DNA of 64,000 bases from Typha latifolia. Taxonomy: Eukaryota; Streptophyta; Magnoliopsida; Poales; Typhaceae. The notes under the pieces are model-generated. The model was not told the DNA's origin, did not search any database, and was given only the letters and a program-made list of their open reading frames with translations. Location of the stretch: positions 6,820,001-6,884,000 of the forward strand of contig CM034103.1 of the NCBI GenBank assembly GCA_019914945.1, written 5' to 3'. The translations under genes and the position numbers were made by a program. Below are positions 54,891 through 64,000 of this stretch, one piece after another. Within the stretch, counting starts at the first letter, position 1, and each line of letters opens with the position of its first letter.

Positions 54891-55707
54891 TGATAGATTA
54901 CGAAATAATTTCTTTAAGATCTAAATTTATTGTAGGAAGTAGTCCGCGCAACCAAGGGAAAATATTCATCAAATATTCTTCTATAGTTAGACAATTATGA
55001 AATTAAGTGGAATCGATCCGTACCTCCCTGATCTACATTTTTTGTATTTACGTTCTTTGCAGATTTGAACTGCAACTGGGACAAAAGTACGATTTAGTGC
55101 GAATAATTGTGGTGGTGACGGGTGGAGTGGAAGTTAGGGTTATGGATGATAATAGAGATGAAGGTGGATGAGTGGTGTAGTTTAAGTGATTAAGACGAAG
55201 GGGAAGAAGTGGTCGAGATCCCAAAGAAGATGGAGGACTCGACAGATGAGGGAGATTAGAAGTTAGGAGAGACCTTGCCAACGGTAGAGATGGTAGATTA
55301 GTGAAAATGGAGGAGGGAGATTAGGGTAGAGAGATTAGAGAGCAGATAAAAGGCAAGAAATTAATATTCCAAGAGCATAATAAATTTGGCTGCCATAGAG
55401 GCTAGCCACAAGTCCTAATAACAATAACTAACCCTAATCCTAGTAGAATCCCGCCGATCACGTTCGTACGCGCCTGATGGTGTTTGAACGCACAAAAGAC
55501 GTTCTCTATATGTGCGAACGCGATGTAGGCGTTCGAATGCGGCGTTTGAACGCGCCCGACCACGTTCGAACACGCATTTCACGTTCTATGTTTTTGCGAA
55601 CCTAATGCAGACATTCGCAAGGGCGTTGGAATGCAACCTACGAAAGTTTTATTTTAATAAAAATAAGCAACTAATACAATAAGAAAAGACTCTAATAAGA
55701 TGTATCA
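54848..55707 (-). repeat. Element J 5' LTR
   Basis: On the minus strand it starts TGATACATCTTATTAGAG at 55707 and ends CTCTAATCA at 54848. The array is at 55457-55640. U5 resembles D and C (GGTGGTGACGGGTGGAGTGG on the plus strand). Confidence 0.75.
55457..55640. promoter_or_regulatory. Palindrome array, J LTR
   Basis: Worn units such as CACGTTCGTACGCGCC and GCGTTCGAATGCGGCG show base changes mostly at CpG positions. Confidence 0.7.
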
Positions 55708-55708
55708 G

Positions 55709-56637
55709 TGATACGATGATGTGATTTGAACTTCACCGAGTCATCTCAAGCATGGATCCACCTTACCGAAGTCTTTTCTTATTGTGTTAGTTATTTAATT
55801 CAGAGAAAAATAAGGTTTCTATAGGTTGTGTTCAAATGCAATTGCGAACGCCTGTAGGTGTTCACATCAATAGATAACGCAAATTGTGCATTCAAATACG
55901 CTCAACCCCATTCGAATGCCCGCGTGTGAACGCTTGCATTCGTTCGCATTGACAGAGAACGCAATTTGTGTGTTCAAACGTGTTCGACCCCGTTTGAATG
56001 CGGTTGGCAAAAATCTACTGTTTCTAGGGTTAATAATTGTCATTTTGGCTTGTTTGGTTAGCCTCTTAAGGTGTGGATGGCAACCAAAAAAGGGATGATC
56101 AATGAATTAAGTTTCTTGCCCTAATCTTCTTCCCTCTCCTTCCTTCTCGTTCCCTCCTCCCCACGGTAACAGCCACCACCACGGCGCCACTGCCTCTAGC
56201 CTCCCTCGACTGGCCACTCACCCTACCCTAGTCCCTTAGGCGGCCCACTCATCCCTCTTCTTCAAATCTCTCACTACCTTCGCCCTACCCCTTTCCACCA
56301 TCCATAATCTTCCCCTACCACCTTCCTTGCCAACGCCACCCTTCACCACTGGCCTACCACCTCCCTACTCCACCTAAGATCATGTGCCCCCCATCCATGG
56401 ATCCAAAATCATATTCTGATCTTAATCTAGTAGTTCAGACTTCCCAACGTTCACCCACTTATCTAAAGATATCTCCAGATCCCGCCGTCCGAATCACCCG
56501 AAATTAGATTCGTTGGAAAGCTCTTTTCCAGGGCTACGACCTATCAAAATTTCACGTTGATCCGAAAGTTCTGTACAAGGTCCCGCATAGATTTGATAAC
56601 GAAATAGATCAAACCCAATCCAGGGAAGATCGTATCA
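55709..56637 (+). repeat. E-type gypsy LTR (plus), head to head with J
   Basis: It starts TGATACGATGATGTG, one base after the LTR start of J on the other strand, and ends GATCGTATCA at 56637. The array is at 55825-56005. No PBS follows, and there is no matching TSD (ATCAG against TAGGG). It is a solo or rearranged LTR. Confidence 0.75.
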
Positions 56638-57900
56638 TAGGGTCTAAAAATACAAAGCAACAACTATTAAGCAAAACAATGCAAAAAACAAATAGATAAA
56701 CATCAAGGACTCACGTTGAACCCAATGTGATGTGGGTTGCCAAAGCTTGGTCCAACTGAGCCACAACAATTGACCACACTTTCGCAACCTTGATCTCAAG
56801 GTGCAAAGTCTAGGAAGTGATCTACCATGTGGGACTTGAGCTCCCATGTTGCCTTGTTTGAGTGCCTACTGAGCCACTCGACTAGTATCACGGTCTCTAG
56901 TCACCCTCCTTGTCGATGTCATCATCGAGCTAAGACACAAACTAGTTGCATAACCTGGATCTCATCCACAGCAGCGCCTACAATCTGGCTAGGTCCGATC
57001 TAGGCTCGTAGAAGTGACACATGAAAAACTAGATGAACCCGCAATCCCTCTGGTAGCTCGAGTCGATAGGCTACTAGTCCAATTTGCTCTAGCACCCAAA
57101 AGGGTCCAAAGAATCGGAGCGCCAACTTATGGTTCTTTACCAACCTCAAAATAATCTGTTGGTATGAATGAACCCGCACATAGAGAAGGCCTCATTTGCT
57201 GAATTGCTGCTCCCGATGCCCTCGGTCATAGATTTGCTTCATGCAATTCTGAGCTTGAACCATGTGTGCCTGCAGCCTCTTCAAGGTTTGGTCTCAGTCC
57301 ATAAGGTCCAAGTCAGCCTCCATCCTCACCGATGAGGCTACCGGGTCAAAAGTCCTCAAAACCATCGCCAGCCTCCAATACACCGCCTCAAATGATGTCA
57401 TATATATGCTACGATGATGAGCGCTGTTATATGATCACTCTACCAATGGTAGAAAGTCCAACCATCCCCTTGTTCTCTCACCTACAAAGAATCAGAGTAC
57501 TGCTTGATCCCTCGATTGGCCACCTTGGTTTGGCTATCCATCTACAAACAACAGGCCAAACTATGGTTCAGTCGAGTCCCTTGCAATCTGAAATATTCCG
57601 TCCAAACTTTGCTGAGGAAGATGCGGCCTCTATCGAATACAATGGATCAAGGCATGCCATACAATTTTGCCACATCACGAACAAAAATTTCATCTATCGA
57701 TTTGGCGAAAAATAGGTGCACCAAAACTGAGAAATGTACATATTTACCCAACCAACCTACCACAACAAAAATTATTGAGTACCCATGTACCAGCAATAAA
57801 CCTTCTAAATCCATGGATATATCCTCCCATATGCGATCCGGCATGGGCAAAGGTTGGAGGAGTCCAACTAGCTTCAATGTGTCATTCGTTGCTCGTTGAC
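56638..57900 (-). pseudogene. Gypsy element L integrase and chromodomain-like tail
   Basis: On the minus strand the integrase core reads DRIWEDISMDLEGLLLV and [14 protein letters not shown] (57877-57647). Further on come AYDPVASSVRMEADLDL, then [20 protein letters not shown] and VEWLSRHSNKATWELK near 56900. A PPT-like CAAGGTTGCGAAAGTGTGG lies near 56790. Sequence after it does not match the TGATA LTRs, and the 3' LTR is missing or replaced by the LTR at 55709. Confidence 0.75.
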
Positions 57901-58326
57901 ACGTTTGGCATGCTCGGATACCTCATGACCTAGCTCGGGTGTAGCATAGAAGTGCTCTAGTAATCTAGACTGCAATTCATCACCCTCGGGCACTCGGATG
58001 CATCCACGATTGATCAACAAGCTGACTCAGTTCTCCAACTCAGTATGACTCACTAGATCATCCTCAATTTCTTATAGCAACTTGTCAATTTCTGGATCAA
58101 CAACACTTGCATTTTTGAGCTTGTCAAGGAAGGGAAATGTGGGCATCAATAAAGCCACAAATTCTGCGTTGTCGGGTTGGCATGATAAGGCATCCGCCAC
58201 TCAATTTTTTGTTCCCTTTCTGTATTGCATATCATAATCATAGCTCAGAAGTTTAGTCACCCATCACTGCTATGTCGAAGTATGGATCCACTATCTCATG
58301 AAGTAAGGAAGACTTCTTTGATTAGT

Positions 58327-59030
58327 CTAAACCACAAAATGATGCTCGATCAACCACGGTCTCCACTTTGTGACCACATAGAGTATAGCAAGCATTTCCC
58401 TCTCATATATTGAGATTCGATACGATTTCTCGAACAAGGCTTTGCTCAAGAATGCTATAGGTCTACCATGTTGCATTAGAATAGCACCTATGCCCACTCT
58501 TGATACGTTACATTCAACAACAAAGCCTTTAGAAAAGTCCGGCAAGGCCAAAATGGGTGCCAATGTCATAGCAGTTTCAGATTTTCGAATGTCGTTGTTG
58601 CTTCTTCATACCACTCAAATGCATTCTTCCTCAATAAGGCAGTAAATGGAGCAGCAATCTTCCAATATTCGGCAAAGAATTGATGGTAGTAGTCAGTCAA
58701 CCAAAGAAATCCTTGAAGTACTTGCACCGTCTTTAGTTGCGGCCACTCGAGCATGCATGCAATTTTGCTCAGGTCGGCCACCACCCCCTCGGCTAAAATA
58801 ATGTACCGACACAAAAAAGGTCTGAACACATCATTCATAAGACCTTGAAAAGTTATTGGAGCATTTGTGAGGCCGAACTCATAGTGGCCGTCTGGAGTCC
58901 AGAACACTATTTTGTGCACATTCGCTGGATGAACTCTGATTTGGTGATAGTCGACCATGAGATCAAGTTTTTTGAATATAGTAGCCTCTACAAATTCGTT
59001 CAGCGATTCCTTGACGGCCAAAATGAGATA
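58327..59030 (-). pseudogene. RT lacking its active site, and RNase H, element L
   Basis: The frame 59021-58566 reads [39 protein letters not shown] and FRPFLCRY, then directly IILAEGVVADLSKIAC. The expected FFDDILVYS motif and the following ~40 residues are deleted in frame, leaving an open 151-residue frame. RNase H follows (58569-58327): [20 protein letters not shown] and [17 protein letters not shown], with the first D changed to N. Both enzymes must be dead. Confidence 0.8.
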
Positions 59031-59825
59031 CTGATTTTTAACAGTAATAGCCTTTAGTCCTCGATAGTCAACACAAAACCGTCACTTTCCTTCTTTCTTC
59101 TTCACCAACAACATTGGCAAGGAGTATGAGCTACGACTTGGTTGGATAATTGTTGTTCTAACATTTCAGCAAACATCTTTGAAATGATCTCCTTTTGCAC
59201 ATGAATGTACCGGTAAGGCCTTAGGTTAGCCGGTTCAACCCCTGGAATGATCTCTATGCGATGATCGACTTCTCTAACCAGCGATAGCCCCTTCGGATCC
59301 TCAAATAGATCTGGAAATTCAGCAAGTCTAGCAAATTAATAGGTGTAACTAAGCTCAAATTTGGCCCAAGTTCAGCTGGTCCCATTTGAAAAAAGTAGGC
59401 CTCATCACCTGCACCCAGCAGCCCCACCATAAGCTACAATGTTGAGGTCGATTAGGACATGACTTCATCAAACTGCACCACTTTGTTGTTTCTCTAGAAC
59501 GTCATTCACATATTGCTAAAATTAAACGTGATGAGACCCAAGCTTTGTAGCCATTGTGTGCCTCAGACCACATCAACACCTTGTAATGCAAGAGGATACA
59601 AATCCATAGTCAACTTGTGACCTTGGACTTGGATACTGACCCAACAACATAAGTTGTTCGCCCTCAACTTTGTGCCATCTCCAATGGCGACATTAGAATC
59701 AATCATTGGTTCCACTTCCAATCCACTGACTCCAACCAGCCACTCATTTAGAAAATTATATGTGCTCCAAGAGTCAATTAAGATATGCACACAATATTTT
59801 CTAAAAAGGCCATCCACCCTTAGCT
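59031..59825 (-). pseudogene. Protease and RT start, element L
   Basis: At 59817-59563 the minus strand reads MDGLFRKYCVHILIDSWSTY, FLNEWLVGVSGLEVEP and MDLYPLALQGVDVV. The protease active site DSG reads DSW. The RT linker follows with stops. At ~59825 recognisable element sequence ends; gag, PBS and the 5' LTR are absent. Confidence 0.75.
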
Positions 59826-61017
59826 ACTAGTCTTGGGCAGCATACTTTCATTGGCACACACTTTGATTGCATCATTTTTTGTTAATTTATTTATGTATTT
59901 TTGACTGGATTTTGTTGTCATATATTTTTGCTTTATTAGATTTCATTGATACATGGTATGTAAATTGCTGAAATCTGGTATGTAAATTGCTGGTAGGTTG
60001 CATGGCTTAAATGTCTAGTAGGCATGTTGTATATATTTTATAAATATTAGATTGACCATTAAGCCTTGCTGCAATTGCATACTAAAGCAAAATTTCATAT
60101 TGCATGATGGAAACCTTGACATATTAAGGTTTCACAAAGTAAAAAAATTATTGAAAAGAAATCCATTAGGGGAAACTAAAAAAAAAAGAATGATAGGAAA
60201 TAAAAAATTAACATGAAATCATTTTGAAAAGATTTAAGGAAAGGGTAAAATTTTGTATGAAATCATTTTAAAAAGATTCAAGGAAAGTGTTAAGAAAGAT
60301 ATAAAATGATGACATTGAAGAAGAAGAAGCAGAGGCAAAAAGGAATATAAAGAAGCAACTATCAACTTTCTAGAATATGATGACATTGAAGATCGTAGAC
60401 TTCCAGCCTATTTAGGAGGGACTTGAGGAATTTTTCCAAAACAAAACTATAAACTTTGTGATCACCAAGAGCAGAAGGAAAAAAAGAAAAGAAAAAAGAA
60501 GAGGGATTTGCCAACTTAGATTTTTAAATACAAGAAACAAAACATCCATGAATAGTCAGCTACTTAAAAGAACGTTTCAAGATAGGATATTCATAATTTA
60601 AGGGATATAAAGAAGCAAAAGCGCTAACAACAATCATATCTTCATTTCTTGAATATGGAAGATTTTATAACACATCTTTACAAAAAAAACATTAGTATCT
60701 ATCTATGTATTGCATCAAACTTCCTTTGCATCAATATTTTAATAAGTCAAGTTAATTAGGCACAAACATTTGAAACAGCATGTAACCAACAATAAAAACA
60801 ATCAGGCCATTACTCGCCGCCAACCATTTGCAGTCAACTGATAGGCCCAAATACCCTAAACAGAATGAGTCTCTTCACCCTACTGGATTCAGAATGAAGG
60901 CCCAAATATGTTTCTTATACAAGGAAAAATACATGCATATCAGAATAACCCAATTAATTTTCAACACCTTATGTCTTATATACAGATAAAAGTTTTTTTC
61001 GTCATATGAGTCAATAA
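59826..61017. other. AT-rich sequence, nothing recognised
   Basis: It contains poly(A)-rich and GAAGAAGAAG-type tracts. I find no coding signal, repeat boundary or RNA gene. It would be the 3' flank of the possible exon at 61018-61262. Confidence 0.5.
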
Positions 61018-61262
61018 TCAATCTCCTTGAATGCGTTTCACAATGATAACAATGAAGACCAAGACTGACAGCATAAATGATGAACTTAGTATATCACTCG
61101 CAGTATCCCAACTTTTACCCTTTTCTTGTGAATGAAAAAGCTCATTCACCAGATTGGTGATCTTATCAATAAGTTCCAATATCTGGGACATTGCATTCTC
61201 CAAAATCCAACTCATAATTCTTGTTACAATGTCAGCAAACATCCTAGTTTTACTTCCTACAG
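61018..61262 (-). CDS. Possible last exon of a small tail-anchored membrane protein
   Basis: On the minus strand TTTTTTTATGCAG|CTGTAGG gives a splice acceptor. The open frame then reads VGSKTRMFADIVTRIMSWIL, followed by SQILELIDKITNLVNELFHS, a charged segment, and SSFMLSVLVFIVIIVKRIQG ending D, stop. An amphipathic heptad-like part and one C-terminal hydrophobic segment with a basic end suggest a tail anchor. There are no internal stops, unlike the transposon genes around it. I do not recognise the family. Upstream exons were not identified, so it may be a gene fragment or chance. Confidence 0.35.
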
Positions 61263-62387
61263 CTGCATAAAAAAAATGTCAGCAAGATTCAGCCCAAAAT
61301 TAATAAATGCCTCTAGAAATATGGTCTTCAACCACTACTTTTTTGAAAATAGTTAGCAACATCAGTTAATGAATACATTCAATTCTTTACACCAATTCTT
61401 TAAATTATATTAAAACTGGCGGTTTAGATTTTTCTTTTTTAGAAGATTATAACTAACATGATATATATATGTACTAAAACATAAATGTCTCCAAGAAAAA
61501 AGGACAACACAACAATATGGTACTTCTAGCAAAGTAAGAGACAAATATCCTGGCACTATTTCAAATCAGCTAGCCAAACAGTCTACTTCTTGTAGAAGGA
61601 ATAGTCTGCTTTGGAAATTAGTTCCCTTCCTCCCTGATTGTAAAGATTACATCGTGCTGCTTTTTCTCAACATAAACAATATAAAATCATCTCATTTTTT
61701 GGTTATGTATATTCTAGTTTTTAGATTGGCTGAACTACCTATGAAGTTACTAAAATCCCCCAGTTTAACTTGACTAGATCCTTAGGAATCTGACTCAGAT
61801 AAAATGATGTTCCAACCAAGCCTGTCCCAACTGAACACTTCAACTGTTATATGACGTGGGGAGGTAACTAACATATTTGAGACAGAAATAAGTGCAATTT
61901 GGGGATTGCAAACATTACATTCAAAAAGAGTGAAACGCATTGTTAGAATAAATTTAACCTACATAACATGACATGAGTCAAAAAGGCCCAGATAATGTAG
62001 GAGATTAAAACAATCTTTTTATGTATAATGATGTGGTGGATTGCTCAATGAAAGATCAAATTTTATCAAATGTAAAACCTCTTTAGAGTTTGGACAACCA
62101 CCAATGTAATCATACTCAAATACTTAGAGAGGCTCATATTGTATGAGTATTTCTAAAATCGAAACCCAGCTGCACCAGTTTAATTAGACACTATCACTAT
62201 TAAGTTCCCACTTCTCTTAAAAAGAAAAGAAAAGAAAAAGCTCTTTGAACAACCACTAGTCATTTCCAGTATAAAGTCTCTACACACTCTACTGCTTTGA
62301 CTTCTATTATTCATACTCACTGCCATGAATGCTTTAGGAAGTCTCCATCTAGTATAAAGTCTCTGCTCTTAATCGGAGCATACCAAG
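61263..62387. other. Unassigned sequence before element M
   Basis: The minus strand near 61660 reads VEKKQHDVIFTIREEGN, which could be part of an exon, but splice sites are unclear. A small repeat (GTATAAAGTCTCT at ~62270 and ~62353) lies near the PBS of M. No LTR boundaries could be drawn. Confidence 0.35.
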
Positions 62388-62400
62388 TGGTATCAGAGCC
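62388..62400 (+). promoter_or_regulatory. PBS of gypsy element M
   Basis: TGGTATCAGAGCC lies 46 nt before the gag start ATG (62434). The LTR that should precede it is not recognised. Confidence 0.75.
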
Positions 62401-62433
62401 AATCGAATCTTAGACCACCTCAAAGCTCCATTA

Positions 62434-64000
62434 ATGGTGAACACAAGACTGAGAAAGAATATGGATGAAACAATGCGCATCGAGGGTGATATGGCTGCTA
62501 TGAATCTAGATCCAATCGATGGGAGATCGGAGGATACTCCGATAGCCCCAAGACACACCGCAACCCCTTCTACAACGCTGGAAACTATGATGCAACAGTT
62601 GATACACATGTCACAAATAATCAAAAACATCTGGAGGCTCTAGAATTAATCGCAGCCCGACTATCCAATTGGCTACACTGCAATCAAGGCCTTGAACATC
62701 GATTTCGACAATTCCAGCCCCACTGCTGGCCTCTCAAGGCTCTCAAATACCTCCAAACTAGAATATGGAACCCTTGTTGCCTTACCTAGGTATGACTAGA
62801 GTAGCAAACATTGGTTTACAAGAACCGGTCAACGGCTAGTGCAAGAACTAGGTTGATTTCGAGAATTTCAATGAAGACGACTATTAGCCCGAGGAGCTAG
62901 TCTTTGAACCACGTCAAGCTGAAGTAGAAAAGAGGAGAAACTACCATGGAATGGGGCCAAATGTCAGACTTGGATAAGGATACGATTCGGATGGCAACCA
63001 TGGGATCCAAGGGCGAACAGTATGGCTAGATTTTCTAAAATTCAGCAAAGGAGATCTGGTGATGCAAAACGTGGTGGAGGAAAATGAAGTAGAGAAATAA
63101 GAAGGGAAGGAATGGGGTTTCACACCTCCACCCTAAGAAAAGGTTTCACACCAAAATCCTCGAGAGAACAAATCACATAAACTTTCATTAAGTCCAAAGG
63201 AAATATAACGGGTCTATATATAGACCTACAATGGAATTAAGCAAAAAACACCCTACATAGGAAATAAACAAAAGACACCATAAATAAATAAAAATCAGAA
63301 CCAAATCCCTATAGGAGGGATCATCAACTGTCGGCGCCTCCTGCGCTGGTACACACGCCATCGCGTCCTATCAGTGATGTCCGCATCATCTGGTTGGTTG
63401 ATTATATCGTGCGGAGCTATTCTTTGCCTTCCAAAGGATGCCGAAAAATCAAAAAGTCTTGCTCACAAGTATTCATCTTGAGGGCTCAGCCCTACATTGG
63501 TAACGAGGCACCACTGCCTACTAAAATTTGGATCGGTGGGAAATCTTTAGTTCCTGCCTCACTAAACAGTTTGGGGCATCTGACTATAAAGATTTTGATG
63601 CTTTTCTTACTAAGACAGTTCAGCAAACCACCATGTGTGCATATCAAGAAGAGTTTGCTAGAATTAGCACTTGTTGCTTTCCACCATGGTCGGATGCATC
63701 GTTGAAGAGCACTTCTATTTCAGGATTGCGGAGTGAAATCCAAGCATACATTCAAGCGCTTCGACCACGGACCTTGGAGGAGGCCTATGAAGATGTCATA
63801 CTCATAAAAAAGAAGTATATATGACACGAGGTACCCAATGCGGCCGAACTCGACGAGAAATTTTTCTGCTGGACCAAGGGTGCTTGCTGCAAATTCTGGA
63901 CAACGACCGCCCCTTCAGACCTCAGCTAATATAAGGAGAGATTCTAGGCCTGCTGTTCATACTGTAACTCTGGCCCAAGTAGAGGAGAGACAAGCAAAAG
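62434..64000 (+). pseudogene. Gypsy element M gag, split by a solo LTR, running off the window
   Basis: The start is MVNTRLRKNMDETMRIEGDM. After stops, GNHGIQGRTVWLDFLKFSKG marks the start of the Retrotrans_gag core. A 329-bp insertion follows, then AELFFAFQRMPKNQK, TKQFGASDYKDFDAFLTKTV, QQTTMCAYQEEFARIS and SGLRSEIQAYIQALRP (63528-63824). The last bases encode TLAQVEERQAK, the lead-in to the zinc knuckle. It is closest to H in style. Confidence 0.8.
63060..63388 (-). mobile_element. 329-bp solo LTR in gag of M, TSD TCTGG
   Basis: It begins TGATGCAAAAC and ends GTCCGCATCA, so its ends are inverted (TGATGC/GCATCA). TCTGG stands at 63055-63059 and 63389-63393. On the minus strand it reads U3, GGTCTATATATAGACC (TATA), AATGAAAGTTTATGTG and a pyrimidine-rich end. 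It belongs to none of the other families here. Confidence 0.85.

Overview
This window looks like repeat-dense nuclear DNA of a flowering plant, probably pericentromeric or another gene-poor region. The support is AT-rich sequence filled with nested plant-type Ty3/gypsy chromoviruses and Ty1/copia elements that use initiator-Met tRNA primer sites (TGGTATCAGAGC), plus a Mutator-type MITE and a Ulp1-protease remnant. The species cannot be told from the sequence. I see no rRNA or tRNA gene and no intact host gene. One possible host exon lies at 61018-61262. Nearly every coding region is broken by stops, frameshifts or deletions.

Layout. 1-1110: 3' part of a Tekay/Del-type LTR, which recurs inverted at 19796-20970. 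1111-11513: a decayed Mutator-like zone with a transposase zinc-knuckle remnant, a 1,245-bp tandem duplication built of ~92-bp units, ~197-bp repeats, and a Ulp1 (C48) protease remnant split by a 507-bp MITE. Gypsy element E (2884-7413, TSD CTATT) sits inside the duplication. 11514-17815: gypsy D (minus), whose 3' LTR carries a 1.24-kb copia derivative with TSD AATCC. 17816-19795: gypsy H remnant. 19796-22712 plus 28734-28865: an old minus-strand LTR split by gypsy C (22713-28728, plus). 29246-31400: no recognisable gene. 31410-37850: copia G (minus), split by a gypsy solo LTR (31535-32013) and by a 2.6-kb Tekay-type solo LTR (34348-36949, TSD AAGAG). 37860-40628: gypsy F. 40629-47342: Tekay/Del element S. 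47343-50874: gypsy LTR pieces, copia Q and another Tekay-type LTR. 50875-53515: gypsy P. 53516-55707: gypsy J (minus). 55709-56637: a plus-strand LTR abutting J head to head. 56638-59825: gypsy L (minus). 59826-62387: mostly unassigned. 62388-64000: gypsy M gag, split by a 329-bp solo LTR with TSD TCTGG.

Three patterns stand out. (1) Thirteen LTR copies, from both gypsy and copia superfamilies, carry dense arrays of the palindrome GCGTTCGAACGC and its derivatives, placed just upstream of the TATA box where one is recognisable. (2) In gypsy elements C, D, E and probably J the primer-binding site is tandemly duplicated, and extra copies lie inside the LTR. In C there are five copies at exact 21-nt spacing inside each LTR plus one real PBS. 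This suggests that the U5 boundary moves when the tRNA primes at a downstream copy. (3) The Tekay-type LTRs carry a GT-AG intron-like segment in the leader, precisely absent from one of two paired LTRs.

The gypsy elements carry different deletions: C lost the gag core and half of RT, D lost integrase, E lost the gag core and RT/RNase H, and L lost the RT active site. None is autonomous here, though related copies could complement each other in trans.
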